Assembly: GCA_026393835.1 (NCBI GenBank)
Contig: JAPKZK010000038.1
Location: 62,001-126,000 of the forward strand
Source of the DNA: Candidatus Aminicenantota bacterium
Lineage (GTDB): Bacteria > Acidobacteriota > Aminicenantia > UBA2199
Length of the DNA: 64,000 nt
Reading direction: 5' to 3'
The position numbers and the translations under genes were made by a program. The notes beneath the pieces were generated by a model. That model was not told the DNA's origin, ran no database searches, and worked only from the letters and a program-made list of their open reading frames with translations. Shown piece after piece: positions 45,071 to 54,018 of this stretch; the stretch's first letter is position 1, and each line of letters opens with the position of its first letter.

Positions 45071-45245
45071 GATCTCTCCTTATTAAAAAAAATATAGTTT
45101 CTATTCCTTCTACACATTTTTTTCCATTCCACAGGAATACTTTTAAAATAAACAAAAAAAAATGTCAAGAGCCGGATGTGGAAAAATATTTTTTTGATTT
45201 ATATCGACCATGGTCAAAAAAACGAGATTGAAAAAGTGTATCGGT

Positions 45246-45650
45246 TCACTCATTTTTCACCATATTCTTTTTGTATTTATAGAAATAGGCCAATAGCTCA
45301 TGCCGCAGCACCTGGTCTTGTTCTATGGCGGTCAATAACTCTATTACATCCGGCGATTCATTTACCATGCCCTTTGATTGTTTTGCCATGGCGATTGCAG
45401 CCTGCTTGTCTTTTGTATGCATGGGGCCGATGTCGAATAACAGCCAATCCAGGGAAATATCGAAATCGTCATGCAGCCGGACCAATGTATCCAACCTGGG
45501 AAAGTAAAACCCGATTTCATTCTTGTATAAATTACTCCTGGAAACCCCTAATCTGCTTGCCATTTCCTGGCGCGAATGATCGTACGACTTCCGCACCGCT
45601 TCCAAACGCTGACCTGCCTCTACTACAATTTTTTTTGTCCGTTGTTTCAT
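45246..45650 (-). CDS. XRE-family helix-turn-helix regulator
   Basis: 134 residues. Residues ~15-75 form a Cro/C1-type HTH: SRQEMASRLGVSRSNLYKNE with FPRLDTLVRLHDDFDISLDW. The second half is helical (IELLTAIEQDQVLRHELLAYF). The pattern SLDWLLFDIGPM and the helical tail resemble the truncated protein encoded at 58830-59180 (SSDWILCGRGAMF). It is read away from the 21-nt array and lies 175 bp beyond the cytochrome gene; which operon it controls is not evident. Confidence 0.75.
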   Translation of the reverse strand: MKQRTKKIVVEAGQRLEAVRKSYDHSRQEMASRLGVSRSNLYKNEIGFYFPRLDTLVRLHDDFDISLDWLLFDIGPMHTKDKQAAIAMAKQSKGMVNESPDVIELLTAIEQDQVLRHELLAYFYKYKKNMVKNE

Positions 45651-45841
45651 CTATTTTACTCCGTCAGTATATTTAAAAATCTAACATACGAAAACCATAG
45701 ATGGGTATTTTACTCCAGTACCGATAAAAATTAAAGAGGACTCGCAGTAAATATTGCCACCAAGAGAAGGCGCACCAGGACACCAAGAATCTTTTTATAT
45801 TAAACCACGGGAAAGCATTTCCATGATATGGGGAGATCAAA

Positions 45842-46204
45842 TTGCTGCGTTTTGCAATCAATTTGTTGCAGTTCACAACTTATTTGTTTTGGGGGAAAAC
45901 TATAACGTTTTTGGGCAAAACTATAACGTTTTGGGGCGAAACTTTATCTCTCCGGGGCAAAGCTATATTGTTGCTGAGTGCAACTCATTTGTTTCGGGGA
46001 AGAACTATTCCGTTGCAGGACAGAACTATTTTGTTTTGGGGGAGAACTTTTCCGTTTTGGGGTAGGACTTTATTGTTGTGGGGGAGAACCATTCTGTTGT
46101 AGTGTAGAACCTTATTGTTTCGGGGGAAAACATTTCCGTTTTGGGGCAGAACGTTGTTGTTGTGGGGGAGAACATTTTCGTTTTGGGGGAGAACTATTTG
46201 GCCG
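45842..46204. repeat. 21-nt-period tandem array
   Basis: About 17 degenerate units of exactly 21 nt follow each other, e.g. GTTTTGGGGGAAAACTATAA, GTTTCGGGGAAGAACTATTC, GTTGTGGGGGAGAACATTTT. A consensus is G-T-T-x-x-GGGG-x-x-AAC-x-T-T-T. Read on either strand the frame is a heptad repeat (plus strand N-Y-x-V-L-G-E; minus strand N-x-x-V-L-P-Q), but stops break both frames. No spacer/repeat structure of a CRISPR is present. Confidence 0.75.
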
Positions 46205-46290
46205 ATAATAAGAACTATCTCAAATAAAAGATGGCCCGCGAAACACGCGAAACACACGAAAAAAGGTGATTGGTAAACGGGCGGACACTT

Positions 46291-46332
46291 AGGGACCGAT
46301 ACAATAACGTCTCAATCAGTCCCTATTTTTTT
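46291..46332 (+). terminator. Rho-independent terminator on the plus strand
   Basis: AGGGACcGAT pairs with ATCaGTCCCT across a 16-nt loop, followed by seven T at 46326-46331. It would end a rightward transcript running out of the 21-nt array, although no plus-strand gene is recognised there. Confidence 0.45.
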
Positions 46333-46337
46333 CTTGT

Positions 46338-47651
46338 TCAACAACTCAAAACTTTAGTGTCCTCAATTGGTCTGCGAACTGCGGCAGGGGATATGCCGCT
46401 CTTGAGGGCTATCATTATTCCAACGGCTTCAAGATAATTGTCAACAATGAAAAGTTTACCTGGTGAAAATGGCAGCTTTGAAAGATCATTTTTCATACAG
46501 TTCCGGTTCTCCCGTACTGCAATAATCGGTATACCTTGTTCTAATGCGGCTAGTGTCGGCAAGCCGATGCAACCATCAGGAATAACTATACAGGAAATAT
46601 CATCAACCGTCAGCACCCCTGGATGTGTAAAGAGCATTTTGTCGGTGATGATTCTTGGACTTCTGTGAAGTCCTTTCAATATGCTTATAAGGAACGAACT
46701 CGATATCACTTCAGCGGCCATTCGAGGATCAACGACCCCCACCTGGAGGTTTACTATATCAATAGAATCCAACATGGGAGAATGCGCTGTAGGAACTCCG
46801 AACAACATAGTGACAGCATGAGTCAGCATCGCCTCTACGCCCCCCCATGGATTAATTATCTCTCCATGGTGTTTGTAGTAACCCACATGAAACTCATTTG
46901 GAACATTTATGACAGATGTGAGAGCTATAGCATCATATTCAGACCTGTTCTTTAATATCACATCACATAATCGTTCTACTGATTCAATACGCCCCACCGC
47001 TCGACCTGATTTAGAATAACTTGATTGCATCCGCACCGATGGATTCATTTCCATAACTATCGGGCAATCCACACCAATTGAAGCACGAGCGGCGGATGCC
47101 GCGTTTATAGCAAAATCCGAAATTCTACTATCCGTATGCTTGTCAATTATCAGCATAATGCGATTTGAGCGGACTTTTGCAAGTCCAACTGTTCCCATTA
47201 TTAACTGTGAGATAACACTACCCTCTATATAGAGGCAATTCTCCGGCAGTTCATTGATGTCGGAAGCATTCACCACATTGGGATGTGTTATCAGTGTATC
47301 ACAGGCGCCGGCCAGCAATCTCGCCGCAGGCGCTGCATCACCGGAGTGCCCCCCTATTTCTGCCCCAATTCCGGTAGGCACTATCATAACAACGTTGAAT
47401 TTATCTCTATTTTCAATCTTTCTGGGCGCAAAATCAAAGATCGATCTTGGTTTTTGTACAGGTAAATGGTGAAACTCCGATAAAACTCCCAATTCGCAGA
47501 GATATCCAGTCAAATCGCTTTGCGTTACCACGAATCGGACAGGGATTTCATTATCGGTAAGATGCGCTTGAATGGACTGCTCGAAATGTGCAAATATAGA
47601 ATCATTTCCTTTCCACGGAGGCACAGAGGTTTCTTTTTCTATCAACAACAT
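46338..47651 (-). CDS. DUF3326 family protein
   Basis: 437 residues. The C-terminal three-quarters carry the family wording MIVPTGIGAEIGGHSGDAAP, ACDTLITHPNVVNASDINEL, CLYIEGSVISQLIMG and later PWGGVEAMLTHAVT. DUF3326 is known from cyanobacteria, plants and scattered bacteria and has no established reaction; the GIGA-x-IGG-x-(A/S)GDA motif looks like a ligand or phosphate site. The N-terminal ~95 residues (VTQSDLTGYLCELG) are extra. It directly follows the SpeD-like gene (stop and ATG adjacent), so both likely act in one pathway. Confidence 0.75.
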   Translation of the reverse strand: MLLIEKETSVPPWKGNDSIFAHFEQSIQAHLTDNEIPVRFVVTQSDLTGYLCELGVLSEFHHLPVQKPRSIFDFAPRKIENRDKFNVVMIVPTGIGAEIGGHSGDAAPAARLLAGACDTLITHPNVVNASDINELPENCLYIEGSVISQLIMGTVGLAKVRSNRIMLIIDKHTDSRISDFAINAASAARASIGVDCPIVMEMNPSVRMQSSYSKSGRAVGRIESVERLCDVILKNRSEYDAIALTSVINVPNEFHVGYYKHHGEIINPWGGVEAMLTHAVTMLFGVPTAHSPMLDSIDIVNLQVGVVDPRMAAEVISSSFLISILKGLHRSPRIITDKMLFTHPGVLTVDDISCIVIPDGCIGLPTLAALEQGIPIIAVRENRNCMKNDLSKLPFSPGKLFIVDNYLEAVGIMIALKSGISPAAVRRPIEDTKVLSC

Positions 47652-48035
47652 CTATATTCTCTCTATGAAGTGGGACTTGCATTCTTTTGCGCCAAACCAT
47701 TCCGAAGTTATTTGCTCTGTAATTTTCCTGTCAAATGATTTACATGAGAATATATTGATATAAACAGCCCCTAACAAATCCAGGGTATGTATTACGATGG
47801 AACTGGTCAGGATAAATTGGACCGCCGACGTGCCTTTTGCATGGGGAGAAGTTTGCTGTAACTCAGGTGGCAGGCCAAAATCATCCCAGAAATATCTTTC
47901 GCATTTTTGCATATCAATGGCCTTGCAAAGTGTTTCAAAATAGTTATCCAGGCTTTCCCTGTTAAACGTAGAAACATCGCATTCATGCAAATCCATAATT
48001 AATTCAAAGCCGTATGGTTTTTCTAATCTATCCAT
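47652..48035 (-). CDS. SpeD-family (S-adenosylmethionine decarboxylase-like) proenzyme
   Basis: 127 residues. GFELIMDLHECDVSTFNRES at the start, then HAKGTSAVQFILTSSIVIHT and VYINIFSCKSFD. Aligning with class 1b AdoMetDC, the self-cleaving pyruvoyl serine, the processing His and the catalytic Cys can all be matched (S of TSS, H of VIHT, C of FSCK). SpeD relatives include SAM, arginine and ornithine decarboxylases, so the substrate is open. It overlaps the YkgJ-like gene by 8 bp and is followed immediately by the DUF3326 gene, a pairing that suggests a shared biosynthetic pathway. Confidence 0.75.
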   Translation of the reverse strand: MDRLEKPYGFELIMDLHECDVSTFNRESLDNYFETLCKAIDMQKCERYFWDDFGLPPELQQTSPHAKGTSAVQFILTSSIVIHTLDLLGAVYINIFSCKSFDRKITEQITSEWFGAKECKSHFIERI

Positions 48036-48657
48036 TATCTAATCTCTTTTCAATTCGAAAGTTTTTTCCCGTTTGCTCCAGGGGGACATACCTGTCTTTT
48101 TGATAAATCTCATCCGTAAAAAAATATCCGTGTGATATAGGGGTTTTATAAATTCCTCGCCCGGCAGGGCATATTATAGTGTAGTTTTGGTCGGCTTTTT
48201 TCCCACGTTCTAACGCCACCGAAGACATTTCCTTGTGATAAAAAGACATCAGGTCTTCATCCCCCAGGGAAAGCTGAAAATTCTTCAGCAATAGCTTTAT
48301 TGCGTGAAGATTTGCAGGGTCAGAAAGGAGGAGCCCTATCCATGCGCATTTATTATAAACTACCCAATAAAAACCACGATTAGCATAGTAAAATAAGTCG
48401 AAAGGAAACAACCGGCAGCACAATGGCCGGTTCGGGTATATTTCACACTTCTTTTCAGATGCATTGTAGCAAACACATCCCTTCTCTTTAGTGGTGGGGA
48501 TGAAGTATCCGCCCATATATTCGATTACCTCAACCCCGATTCCCCTTAGTTTTGAAACTTCTCCAGGCAGCGCATATATAAGTCCGGCGTCGCAACAAGA
48601 GCAGCCACTGCAATTCATTAACTTGACGATCTTATCTAAGCTATTTTTATAATTCAT
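48028..48657 (-). CDS. YkgJ-type cysteine cluster protein
   Basis: 209 residues. The cysteines form the zinc/iron-chelate-binding YkgJ pattern: MNCSGCSCCDAGLIYALPGE, then KGCVCYNASEKKCEIYPNRP with LCCRLFPFDL. Such clusters may bind an iron-sulfur centre or zinc. The C-terminal half is unremarkable. It lies 1 bp after the HD-gene stop and overlaps the SpeD-like gene, so it is part of the same message. Its partner role in this operon is unknown. Confidence 0.75.
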   Translation of the reverse strand: MNYKNSLDKIVKLMNCSGCSCCDAGLIYALPGEVSKLRGIGVEVIEYMGGYFIPTTKEKGCVCYNASEKKCEIYPNRPLCCRLFPFDLFYYANRGFYWVVYNKCAWIGLLLSDPANLHAIKLLLKNFQLSLGDEDLMSFYHKEMSSVALERGKKADQNYTIICPAGRGIYKTPISHGYFFTDEIYQKDRYVPLEQTGKNFRIEKRLDNG

Positions 48658-48658
48658 T

Positions 48659-49224
48659 TTATTGGTAATTCCTTCCAGTAATTATTTCGTCTATTTTCCT
48701 TTTTTGGCTTTCAACCAATTCACTATCACAGAAAACCCAGATACAGTTTTGATGGGCATTTAGTTTATTCCGCAGATAGTTCACTTCCATCTCTATGGGA
48801 CCTCCCGGTCTGGATAAGGATTCTCCTTTTTCGTCCCGTAAACGATTTAGTGATAGCCATTCTCCTTCAGGATTAATATCTTTTCCATACTTACGGGGCA
48901 TTCTGAACAGTAACTGTTCAGGCTTAATCTCGTTTGAAAGGTGGCTTAATATTTCACTTTGAAGCGCTAAAACCCGCTCGACACTATTAATTCTCGTATT
49001 CGTGCCAGGATATTTTCCCAGTAATGAATATGGCTCCTGGAATTTTATCTTGAATAAGACATGTTTTACCTCGGGGCGGTTTGATGTTCCTAAATTCCTT
49101 AAGAGTTCTTCATCCGTCCAGAAAACAATTTCTTTCTTCTGCCGTTCGTATTCAGTAGAGTTGATACTTTTTAATTCTTCAAAATACTCAGAAACGCAAT
49201 AATTCAGCATGGCTTCGTACGCTA
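48659..49224 (-). pseudogene. C-terminal part of the HD hydrolase gene, cut off by an IS element
   Basis: An open frame encodes MLNYCVSEYFEELKSINSTE and continues to PEVKHVLFKIKFQEP. Upstream of the Met the same frame reads L-A-Y-E-A up to the IS border at 49225. Removing the IS and one TA copy joins ENL from the other half to AYEAMLNYC without a frameshift, so this is the downstream half of the gene that starts at 51430. It may still be translated from the Met at 49210 as a separate fragment of 183 residues. Confidence 0.85.
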
Positions 49225-49232
49225 GTGCTTAG

Positions 49233-49904
49233 TCAAGTTTCAATTGTCGGATAAAGTCTCTTCAATTTAATTCTTGCCTTATCATTTGTAAATTGCCATT
49301 TAACTTTAGCGTTTCGATTATTACGATGGATTTGCCATGCCTTTATTTGCCTGTTAATTTCATCAATATTATCGATTCTTCTGCTTAGACATTGCGAATG
49401 CAAGACTTTCAGTTCGATTTCTGCCATATTGAGCCAACTACCGTGCTTTGGAGTATATACAAACTCAAAGCGATCCCATATTCTTTTAGCTTCCTCAGGT
49501 TTAAAAGTCTCATAAAGTGAAGAAGGGGAGTGCGTGTTCAGGTTATCCATAACCAGTGTTATTTTATTGGCATCTTTATAATAGACATCAGAAATATTTT
49601 TAATAAACCTTGCCCAATCTTTTTTAGTTCTCTTCTCGGTGATTTCAACAAACCGTTTTCCTAATAGTGGTTCACAGGCCATAAAGATATCGCAAACGCC
49701 GCAACGTTCGTATTCAGAGTCATGCTTGGCCACCTGCCCTTTTTGCATTTTTATTGGTACCCGAGTTTCCTTTATCATTTGCTTTGGCGATTCATCCATA
49801 CATACTACGGGATTGGAAGCCGAATAAGGCTGTTTATACACATCTAAAACCTGTTCCATATTTGCGACAAACTGGGCATTTTTATCCGGTGGTATAACCC
49901 ACAT
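49233..49904 (-). CDS. IS630 transposase, DDE catalytic part (ORF B)
   Basis: 223 residues. MWVIPPDKNAQFVANMEQVL is followed by the three acidic motifs: VVCMDESPKQMI, ITLVMDNLNTHSP and KHGSWLNMAEIELKVL (D, D, E). The frame continues upstream of the first Met as NELKPWQEK, joining ORF A by a -1 shift at a run of eight A (49930-49937). The fused protein is the normal IS630-type transposase of about 380 residues. Confidence 0.9.
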   Translation of the reverse strand: MWVIPPDKNAQFVANMEQVLDVYKQPYSASNPVVCMDESPKQMIKETRVPIKMQKGQVAKHDSEYERCGVCDIFMACEPLLGKRFVEITEKRTKKDWARFIKNISDVYYKDANKITLVMDNLNTHSPSSLYETFKPEEAKRIWDRFEFVYTPKHGSWLNMAEIELKVLHSQCLSRRIDNIDEINRQIKAWQIHRNNRNAKVKWQFTNDKARIKLKRLYPTIET

Positions 49905-49921
49905 TTTTTCTTGCCAGGGCT

Positions 49922-50374
49922 TTAATTCGTTTTTTTTAATACCTGGCGAACCGTCTCATGTGATATGGATTCAACATATTCAAGCCTTACCATCTCCCCA
50001 CTAAGCAGCCTCAAAGTCCATCTTGAAAAGCCTTCTGGGGGCTCGCTGCAACTCATTGCAATTAAATGTGCTTCGGCATCTCCATCTATCTTTTTTTCAT
50101 ATACCCGATCTGAGGTTTTTCCATTTAATGCCGCCTCCAATCCTTCATCTATAAATCGTTTTTTCACTCTTTCCACCTTTCGTACACTTATATTCAGTGT
50201 TTTGGCTATTTCTTGACTTGTGGGTTTATTTTCAATAGGACAGGAAGTTTCATTACAGTTAAGTAATATTAAAGCATTAATCACTTTTTGGGATGAATGC
50301 TTGCCTTTTTGGGTAATTTTTTTTAATTCTTCAATTTCTTGCTCAATGAGAGTTACTTTGTAATAAACACGCAT
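49922..50374 (-). CDS. IS630 transposase, helix-turn-helix part (ORF A)
   Basis: 150 residues. It begins MRVYYKVTLIEQEIEELKKI and contains two HTH units (SQEIAKTLNISVRKVERVKK and WTLRLLSGEMVRLEYVESIS), the DNA-binding half of IS630 transposases. It ends VLKKTN right after the A8 run, where a -1 frameshift gives the full protein with ORF B. Confidence 0.9.
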   Translation of the reverse strand: MRVYYKVTLIEQEIEELKKITQKGKHSSQKVINALILLNCNETSCPIENKPTSQEIAKTLNISVRKVERVKKRFIDEGLEAALNGKTSDRVYEKKIDGDAEAHLIAMSCSEPPEGFSRWTLRLLSGEMVRLEYVESISHETVRQVLKKTN

Positions 50375-50455
50375 AATGCACCTCCGTGGTTTTTTATTTA
50401 ATTATACCACAGCATTATGCACTTATGAAAATAAAATGTTTTAAAAATGAATATT

Positions 50456-51430
50456 TTAGATAAAAGATGCGACAGCGGAGACTTGACTAAGCACTAGGTT
50501 CTCTTCGTTTTCAAAATTGTATGTCCTGATATTGTCCTGGCTTTGAAGTAAAGAAAGAGCATGACTAACGCCGTCTCCCTTTAACTCTATCCCATCTTTT
50601 GTGAGAATCACATCATCAAGAAAACTGCTTACATTGAAGCGCGCTAAATTGGTACCCATAAAGAATGAGTCACGTCTATAATGGTCAAATCGATCTAAAT
50701 CCAAAAGACCGCTGGTAAATTCGGCCAACATTTCTATTTCTTTGAGATCAAATTTTCTATTTGTTATATAATTATGATCTTTGCAAATTAAAAAAGAGAT
50801 TACTTCTTTATCTATAGGACCTTTTAATTCACTGTTTAATTCATCAATGATACATGATAAACGCTTGCGTTCCCTTAATCCATACTCAGTCCGAAGATAT
50901 TCCTGGAAAGCCTCGGAATATTTTCCTCCAATAATATAGTCTACTGCTATTTCCTCATGTGATTCCAATTTAAATGGAAGTAAGTGGTTATTCTCCAGCA
51001 CATGGCTGAAAGGGAAATGCCCGACATCATGGAGAAGTAGTCCGAGGAGAAATTCTTCTTTAAGACCATGCGATTCAACCCAGTTCCCCAACGATTCATA
51101 TTTGATTTGAGCTCCAGAAGTTTTAACCCACGACCTGTTAAGGGCCTCAAGACCAAGATGGTATGTCCCAAGGGAGTGGGCAAACCGGGTATGGGTCGAT
51201 GAGGGAAATACCAGGAAAGCAAGGCCGGACTGCCGCAGGAAATTCAATCTCGACATTTCTGCTGATTTTAGCATCTTGGCGATAATATTCTCAATCAGTT
51301 GTTCGTTCTGAGCGCCCATTGCAGATGACCAAAATTTTCTACCACCACCCCAATCCTTTTCATAAGGCTTTATCGTTATTATCTCATAAATAGGATCATA
51401 GTACTTTATTGTTTTTGTTGGATCTTTCAT
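50456..51430 (-). pseudogene. N-terminal part of HD superfamily hydrolase gene (COG1078-like), interrupted by IS630
   Basis: The host part covers 50497-51430; the last codons (VLSQVSAVASFI) belong to the IS. Motifs of SAMHD1/dGTPase-like COG1078 proteins are intact: STHTRFAHSLGTYHLGLEAL, LLLHDVGHFPFSHVLENN (HD metal site), and SGLLDLDRFDHYRRDSFFMG. These enzymes hydrolyse nucleotides or related phosphoesters. Fused to the 48659-49224 half the protein would be about 500 residues. Its start overlaps the KGGTGR ATPase stop (ATGA). The IS removes the C-terminal third, so the system may be inactive in this strain. Confidence 0.85.
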
Positions 51431-52188
51431 TTTTTGCTCACAATTATATCTGCAATTTTTTTATAACTTTTACTCAATTCATGCTCCGGATTTGACAGGC
51501 TGTATAAGTTTTCATCCAAAATAAGCTCCGGAACCAACCCAAGCATTACCTCTCCTTTTGCGCCCAATTTCTCTTCCACCTCCGCAATTTTCGCTTCCGC
51601 CCCTTTAATCTTCGGGACGTTAGAAAAAATCAAATGGAATTTCGCTCCATTAATCTTGAATCCCTTAATGGCTTTTTCAACTCCGCTAACATTTTGTCTA
51701 TCCAGTCTAAGGCAAATGAACGTTGCGTCTGCGAAATTGGCGGCAAGGCCCGATGTCACTGAGAAGCCGGTTCTCGTATCGATAAGCAAATAATCTAGCA
51801 TGTAAACCTGGATGAAATTATCAAAAATCGCATTTAAAAAAATAAAGGTGTCGTCGTCAAACTTAATATTATCAAGTTCAGGAGAATTGATAGTAGGTAG
51901 AATATACAACCTCCCACGCAATGGCGGATTACTAACCAATCCTGTCACTTCATGAACAGCCTTACTAAGAATTCCAATCACTCGATGAATAATCAAATCC
52001 GTAAGAGAAGGCCGTTTTTCGATAAACTCAGGATCAAGCTTGAACAGAAGAGGAACTCCAGGGGCTTCCCAGTCAAGATCGATGATACCAACGTTTTTTC
52101 CCATACGCATTAACTCAACCGCTGTGTTGCACAACGTTAAAGTTCTACCCGTTCCACCTTTATACGACCAAAACGCTATTTTTTTCAT
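51427..52188 (-). CDS. KGGTGR-motif MinD/ParA-like ATPase
   Basis: 253 residues, a single ATPase domain. KKIAFWSYKGGTGRTLTLCN is the deviant Walker A loop, IIDLDWEAPGVPLLFKLDPE the switch region and DYLLIDTRTGFSVTSGLAAN the Walker B region. It belongs to the same KGGVGR-type subgroup as the 27101-28693 protein but lacks that protein's C-terminal extension. Both its start and its stop overlap neighbours by 4 bp, so it is a core member of the operon. It probably works as a nucleotide-dependent switch for the HD enzyme; this is inference. Confidence 0.85.
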   Translation of the reverse strand: MKKIAFWSYKGGTGRTLTLCNTAVELMRMGKNVGIIDLDWEAPGVPLLFKLDPEFIEKRPSLTDLIIHRVIGILSKAVHEVTGLVSNPPLRGRLYILPTINSPELDNIKFDDDTFIFLNAIFDNFIQVYMLDYLLIDTRTGFSVTSGLAANFADATFICLRLDRQNVSGVEKAIKGFKINGAKFHLIFSNVPKIKGAEAKIAEVEEKLGAKGEVMLGLVPELILDENLYSLSNPEHELSKSYKKIADIIVSKK

Positions 52189-53459
52189 TTATTCTCCTCT
52201 TTTAAGTCTCCGCCAAGCTTTGATATTTCGCGGAGGAAGATTTGCTGAATTTGAGAGCTTGCAAGGGTTTTTTTTAAAGCTTCCAACATTTGCTGTTCGC
52301 TTAATTCGTACTTGACAGGCTCTCCATATTTCGAAAAATATAGAAGCCCTTCTATCGCACGCGCCGTTAAGCATATTAAAAAACGTCCTTGATCCCAGAG
52401 CAAGGTGTTTGGGTCTATTTGGTTGACTAAGGACCGGTACCACAAAGCAAGAATTTCGAAGAACCGCTTATCAATTACAGATTCATCCCGGAAGATATCC
52501 CTACCTTTACAGAGTACTGTAAGAATATTGCCAGAACCCGACCTGTCATCGTAGATAATCGGCTTCGGATATCCTTTTAGGGGCACATCGATGTAATTAA
52601 GCCAGGATAACTCCTCTTCCCCCCGATTCACTTTCTCTACAAACCTGGTGAACACATCCAGAACAACCTTTTTTTGCCTTTCTTCAAGATAGTTATAGGA
52701 TTCAAACAGTCCATTCAATCCATAAAAAGTATTGTTTATCTCTCCCTTTGTTTTTCCTTCATCGCCAAATATCGTATTGTCGTCGACGCGGGCCAGCAAC
52801 CAACGGCATGCATCTTTAATTACTCCGATTGTTTTTTCATCTTCCCCTATTGAGAAAGGTTCTTTTTGACCTACGCAATATACCAAAGACCTCACAGCCT
52901 CCTGGGTAAAATACACATTGCAATAACTTGTTTTTTTGATAGCATGCAACTCCGTACCTGCCCACCTTATGCCCTGTTTGTCACTGAATGCGTTTTTGAG
53001 AATAAACTCATAGGCTTTGTTCGCAGTCATCGATACTTTTGACAATAGTTCGGTCCATTTAGTATCCGACTTTAACAAAGTCTTATTGATATACTCCCCA
53101 ACCATAAGCATGAGTCTCAACGCCAGAGCCGCTGCGTCTACAAATTCAGCTTCTTCGCGAACATATAAATATGGACTCGGAGAAAAACCGTCCTTGTCGA
53201 TTGTTTCAATAACGCGATTTAAATCTTCGAGCAAAAGCTCTTCCTTAACAATCAACCGTGAAAACTCCACAGGGAAAAAACGGTTAGCCAGGAAGAAAGG
53301 TTCTAAACCCTCCATTGTTTTAAAAACACAGGATTGGTCTTCTTCTTCTTGCTCGGAATCAGACCACTCCTCAGTTTGTTCCCGTACAGACGACAGTCTT
53401 TCTAATCTGTCTTTAACTAAGGCTAAAGACTCATGCTTTTCTTGCTCTTTTTTTTTCAT
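52185..53459 (-). CDS. Unknown helical protein, first gene of KGGTGR operon
   Basis: 424 residues, no family recognised. Apart from a charged N-terminal tail (EEWSDSEQEEEDQ) it is mostly helical with repeated aromatic-rich helices, e.g. GIRWAGTELHAIKKTSYCNV, YFTQEAVRSLVYCVG and WDQGRFLICLTARAIEGLLY, a rhythm that recalls alpha/alpha toroid folds; this is only a resemblance. It overlaps the ATPase gene by 4 bp (ATGA). A sensor or scaffold role beside the ATPase is possible. Confidence 0.6.
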   Translation of the reverse strand: MKKKEQEKHESLALVKDRLERLSSVREQTEEWSDSEQEEEDQSCVFKTMEGLEPFFLANRFFPVEFSRLIVKEELLLEDLNRVIETIDKDGFSPSPYLYVREEAEFVDAAALALRLMLMVGEYINKTLLKSDTKWTELLSKVSMTANKAYEFILKNAFSDKQGIRWAGTELHAIKKTSYCNVYFTQEAVRSLVYCVGQKEPFSIGEDEKTIGVIKDACRWLLARVDDNTIFGDEGKTKGEINNTFYGLNGLFESYNYLEERQKKVVLDVFTRFVEKVNRGEEELSWLNYIDVPLKGYPKPIIYDDRSGSGNILTVLCKGRDIFRDESVIDKRFFEILALWYRSLVNQIDPNTLLWDQGRFLICLTARAIEGLLYFSKYGEPVKYELSEQQMLEALKKTLASSQIQQIFLREISKLGGDLKEENK

Positions 53460-53506
53460 GTTCTTTTCCCCTATAAAGCGATATCTCTTTCTTGTCCATG
53501 AAATAT

Positions 53507-53656
53507 TTATCTGGCATTTTTCCTATTTTTTTTTGCATCTTTACCATTTCCATTTTTCATGACGACTTTAATCTTCCCATCCGTCTCGTTCTTGATTATT
53601 TTTAGTTCCCGTTTCCCCTTACGAATACGTTTTTTTTCAATTCGCTTTTTGATCAT
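53507..53656 (-). CDS. Small basic protein of 49 residues
   Basis: An ATG at 53656 with GGAG about 9 nt upstream opens MIKKRIEKKRIRKGKRELKI, continues INETDGKIKV-like and ends KNRKNAR. It is very rich in Lys and Arg and lies 47 bp ahead of the operon that starts at 53459, in the same direction. It may be a leader peptide, a nucleic-acid-binding peptide, or not a gene at all. Confidence 0.35.
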   Translation of the reverse strand: MIKKRIEKKRIRKGKRELKIIKNETDGKIKVVMKNGNGKDAKKNRKNAR

Positions 53657-54018
53657 GGCATTTTACTCCATTGATCTGTAATTAAAAAAAGGCGCGAAAT
53701 GAACTATCCCCCTTGAAGGGTAACCTCTAACTTCTGCCTTTTTTGACCGGGCCGACTCAGGTGTTTTTCCTTTAATCATTGTGGGATTCATTAGAAGATA
53801 TATTTACCACACAAAAAAAAGAAAATCAAGATATTTCCGGAAAAAAGAAAATTACTTATTTGAAGGAAGGCCCTGGGAACACCGGGAAAGATTAAGATAC
53901 TTTAAAAAGGGGCTGCTGTGGCCCTTTGCTAGAAGATGCCGGAACCTCACCTACTTTCCCGCTCCCGACCCTACAAATACGGGGATGCTTAAAATCCGCG
54001 ATTCGAAACAAATCCATT

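Larger units (their letters stand above)
49225..50494 (-). mobile_element. IS630-family insertion sequence (1270 bp)
   Basis: The ends are a perfect 14-bp inverted repeat, GTGCTTAGTCAAGT, with weaker similarity inward. TA dinucleotides at 49223-49224 and 50495-50496 are the target duplication expected for IS630/Tc1-type transposition. It carries two overlapping-frame ORFs for one transposase and interrupts the HD hydrolase gene. Confidence 0.92.

Noticed and set aside
45842..46204. CRISPR array
   Set aside because: There are no spacers; units abut with a 21-nt period and no cas genes are nearby.
45754..46257. ORFs of 76-103 codons on both strands in the 21-nt array, with heptads such as NNKVLPQ or NYNVLGE
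   Set aside because: Several frames are open at once and stops interrupt the array, so none can be supported as a protein without expression data.
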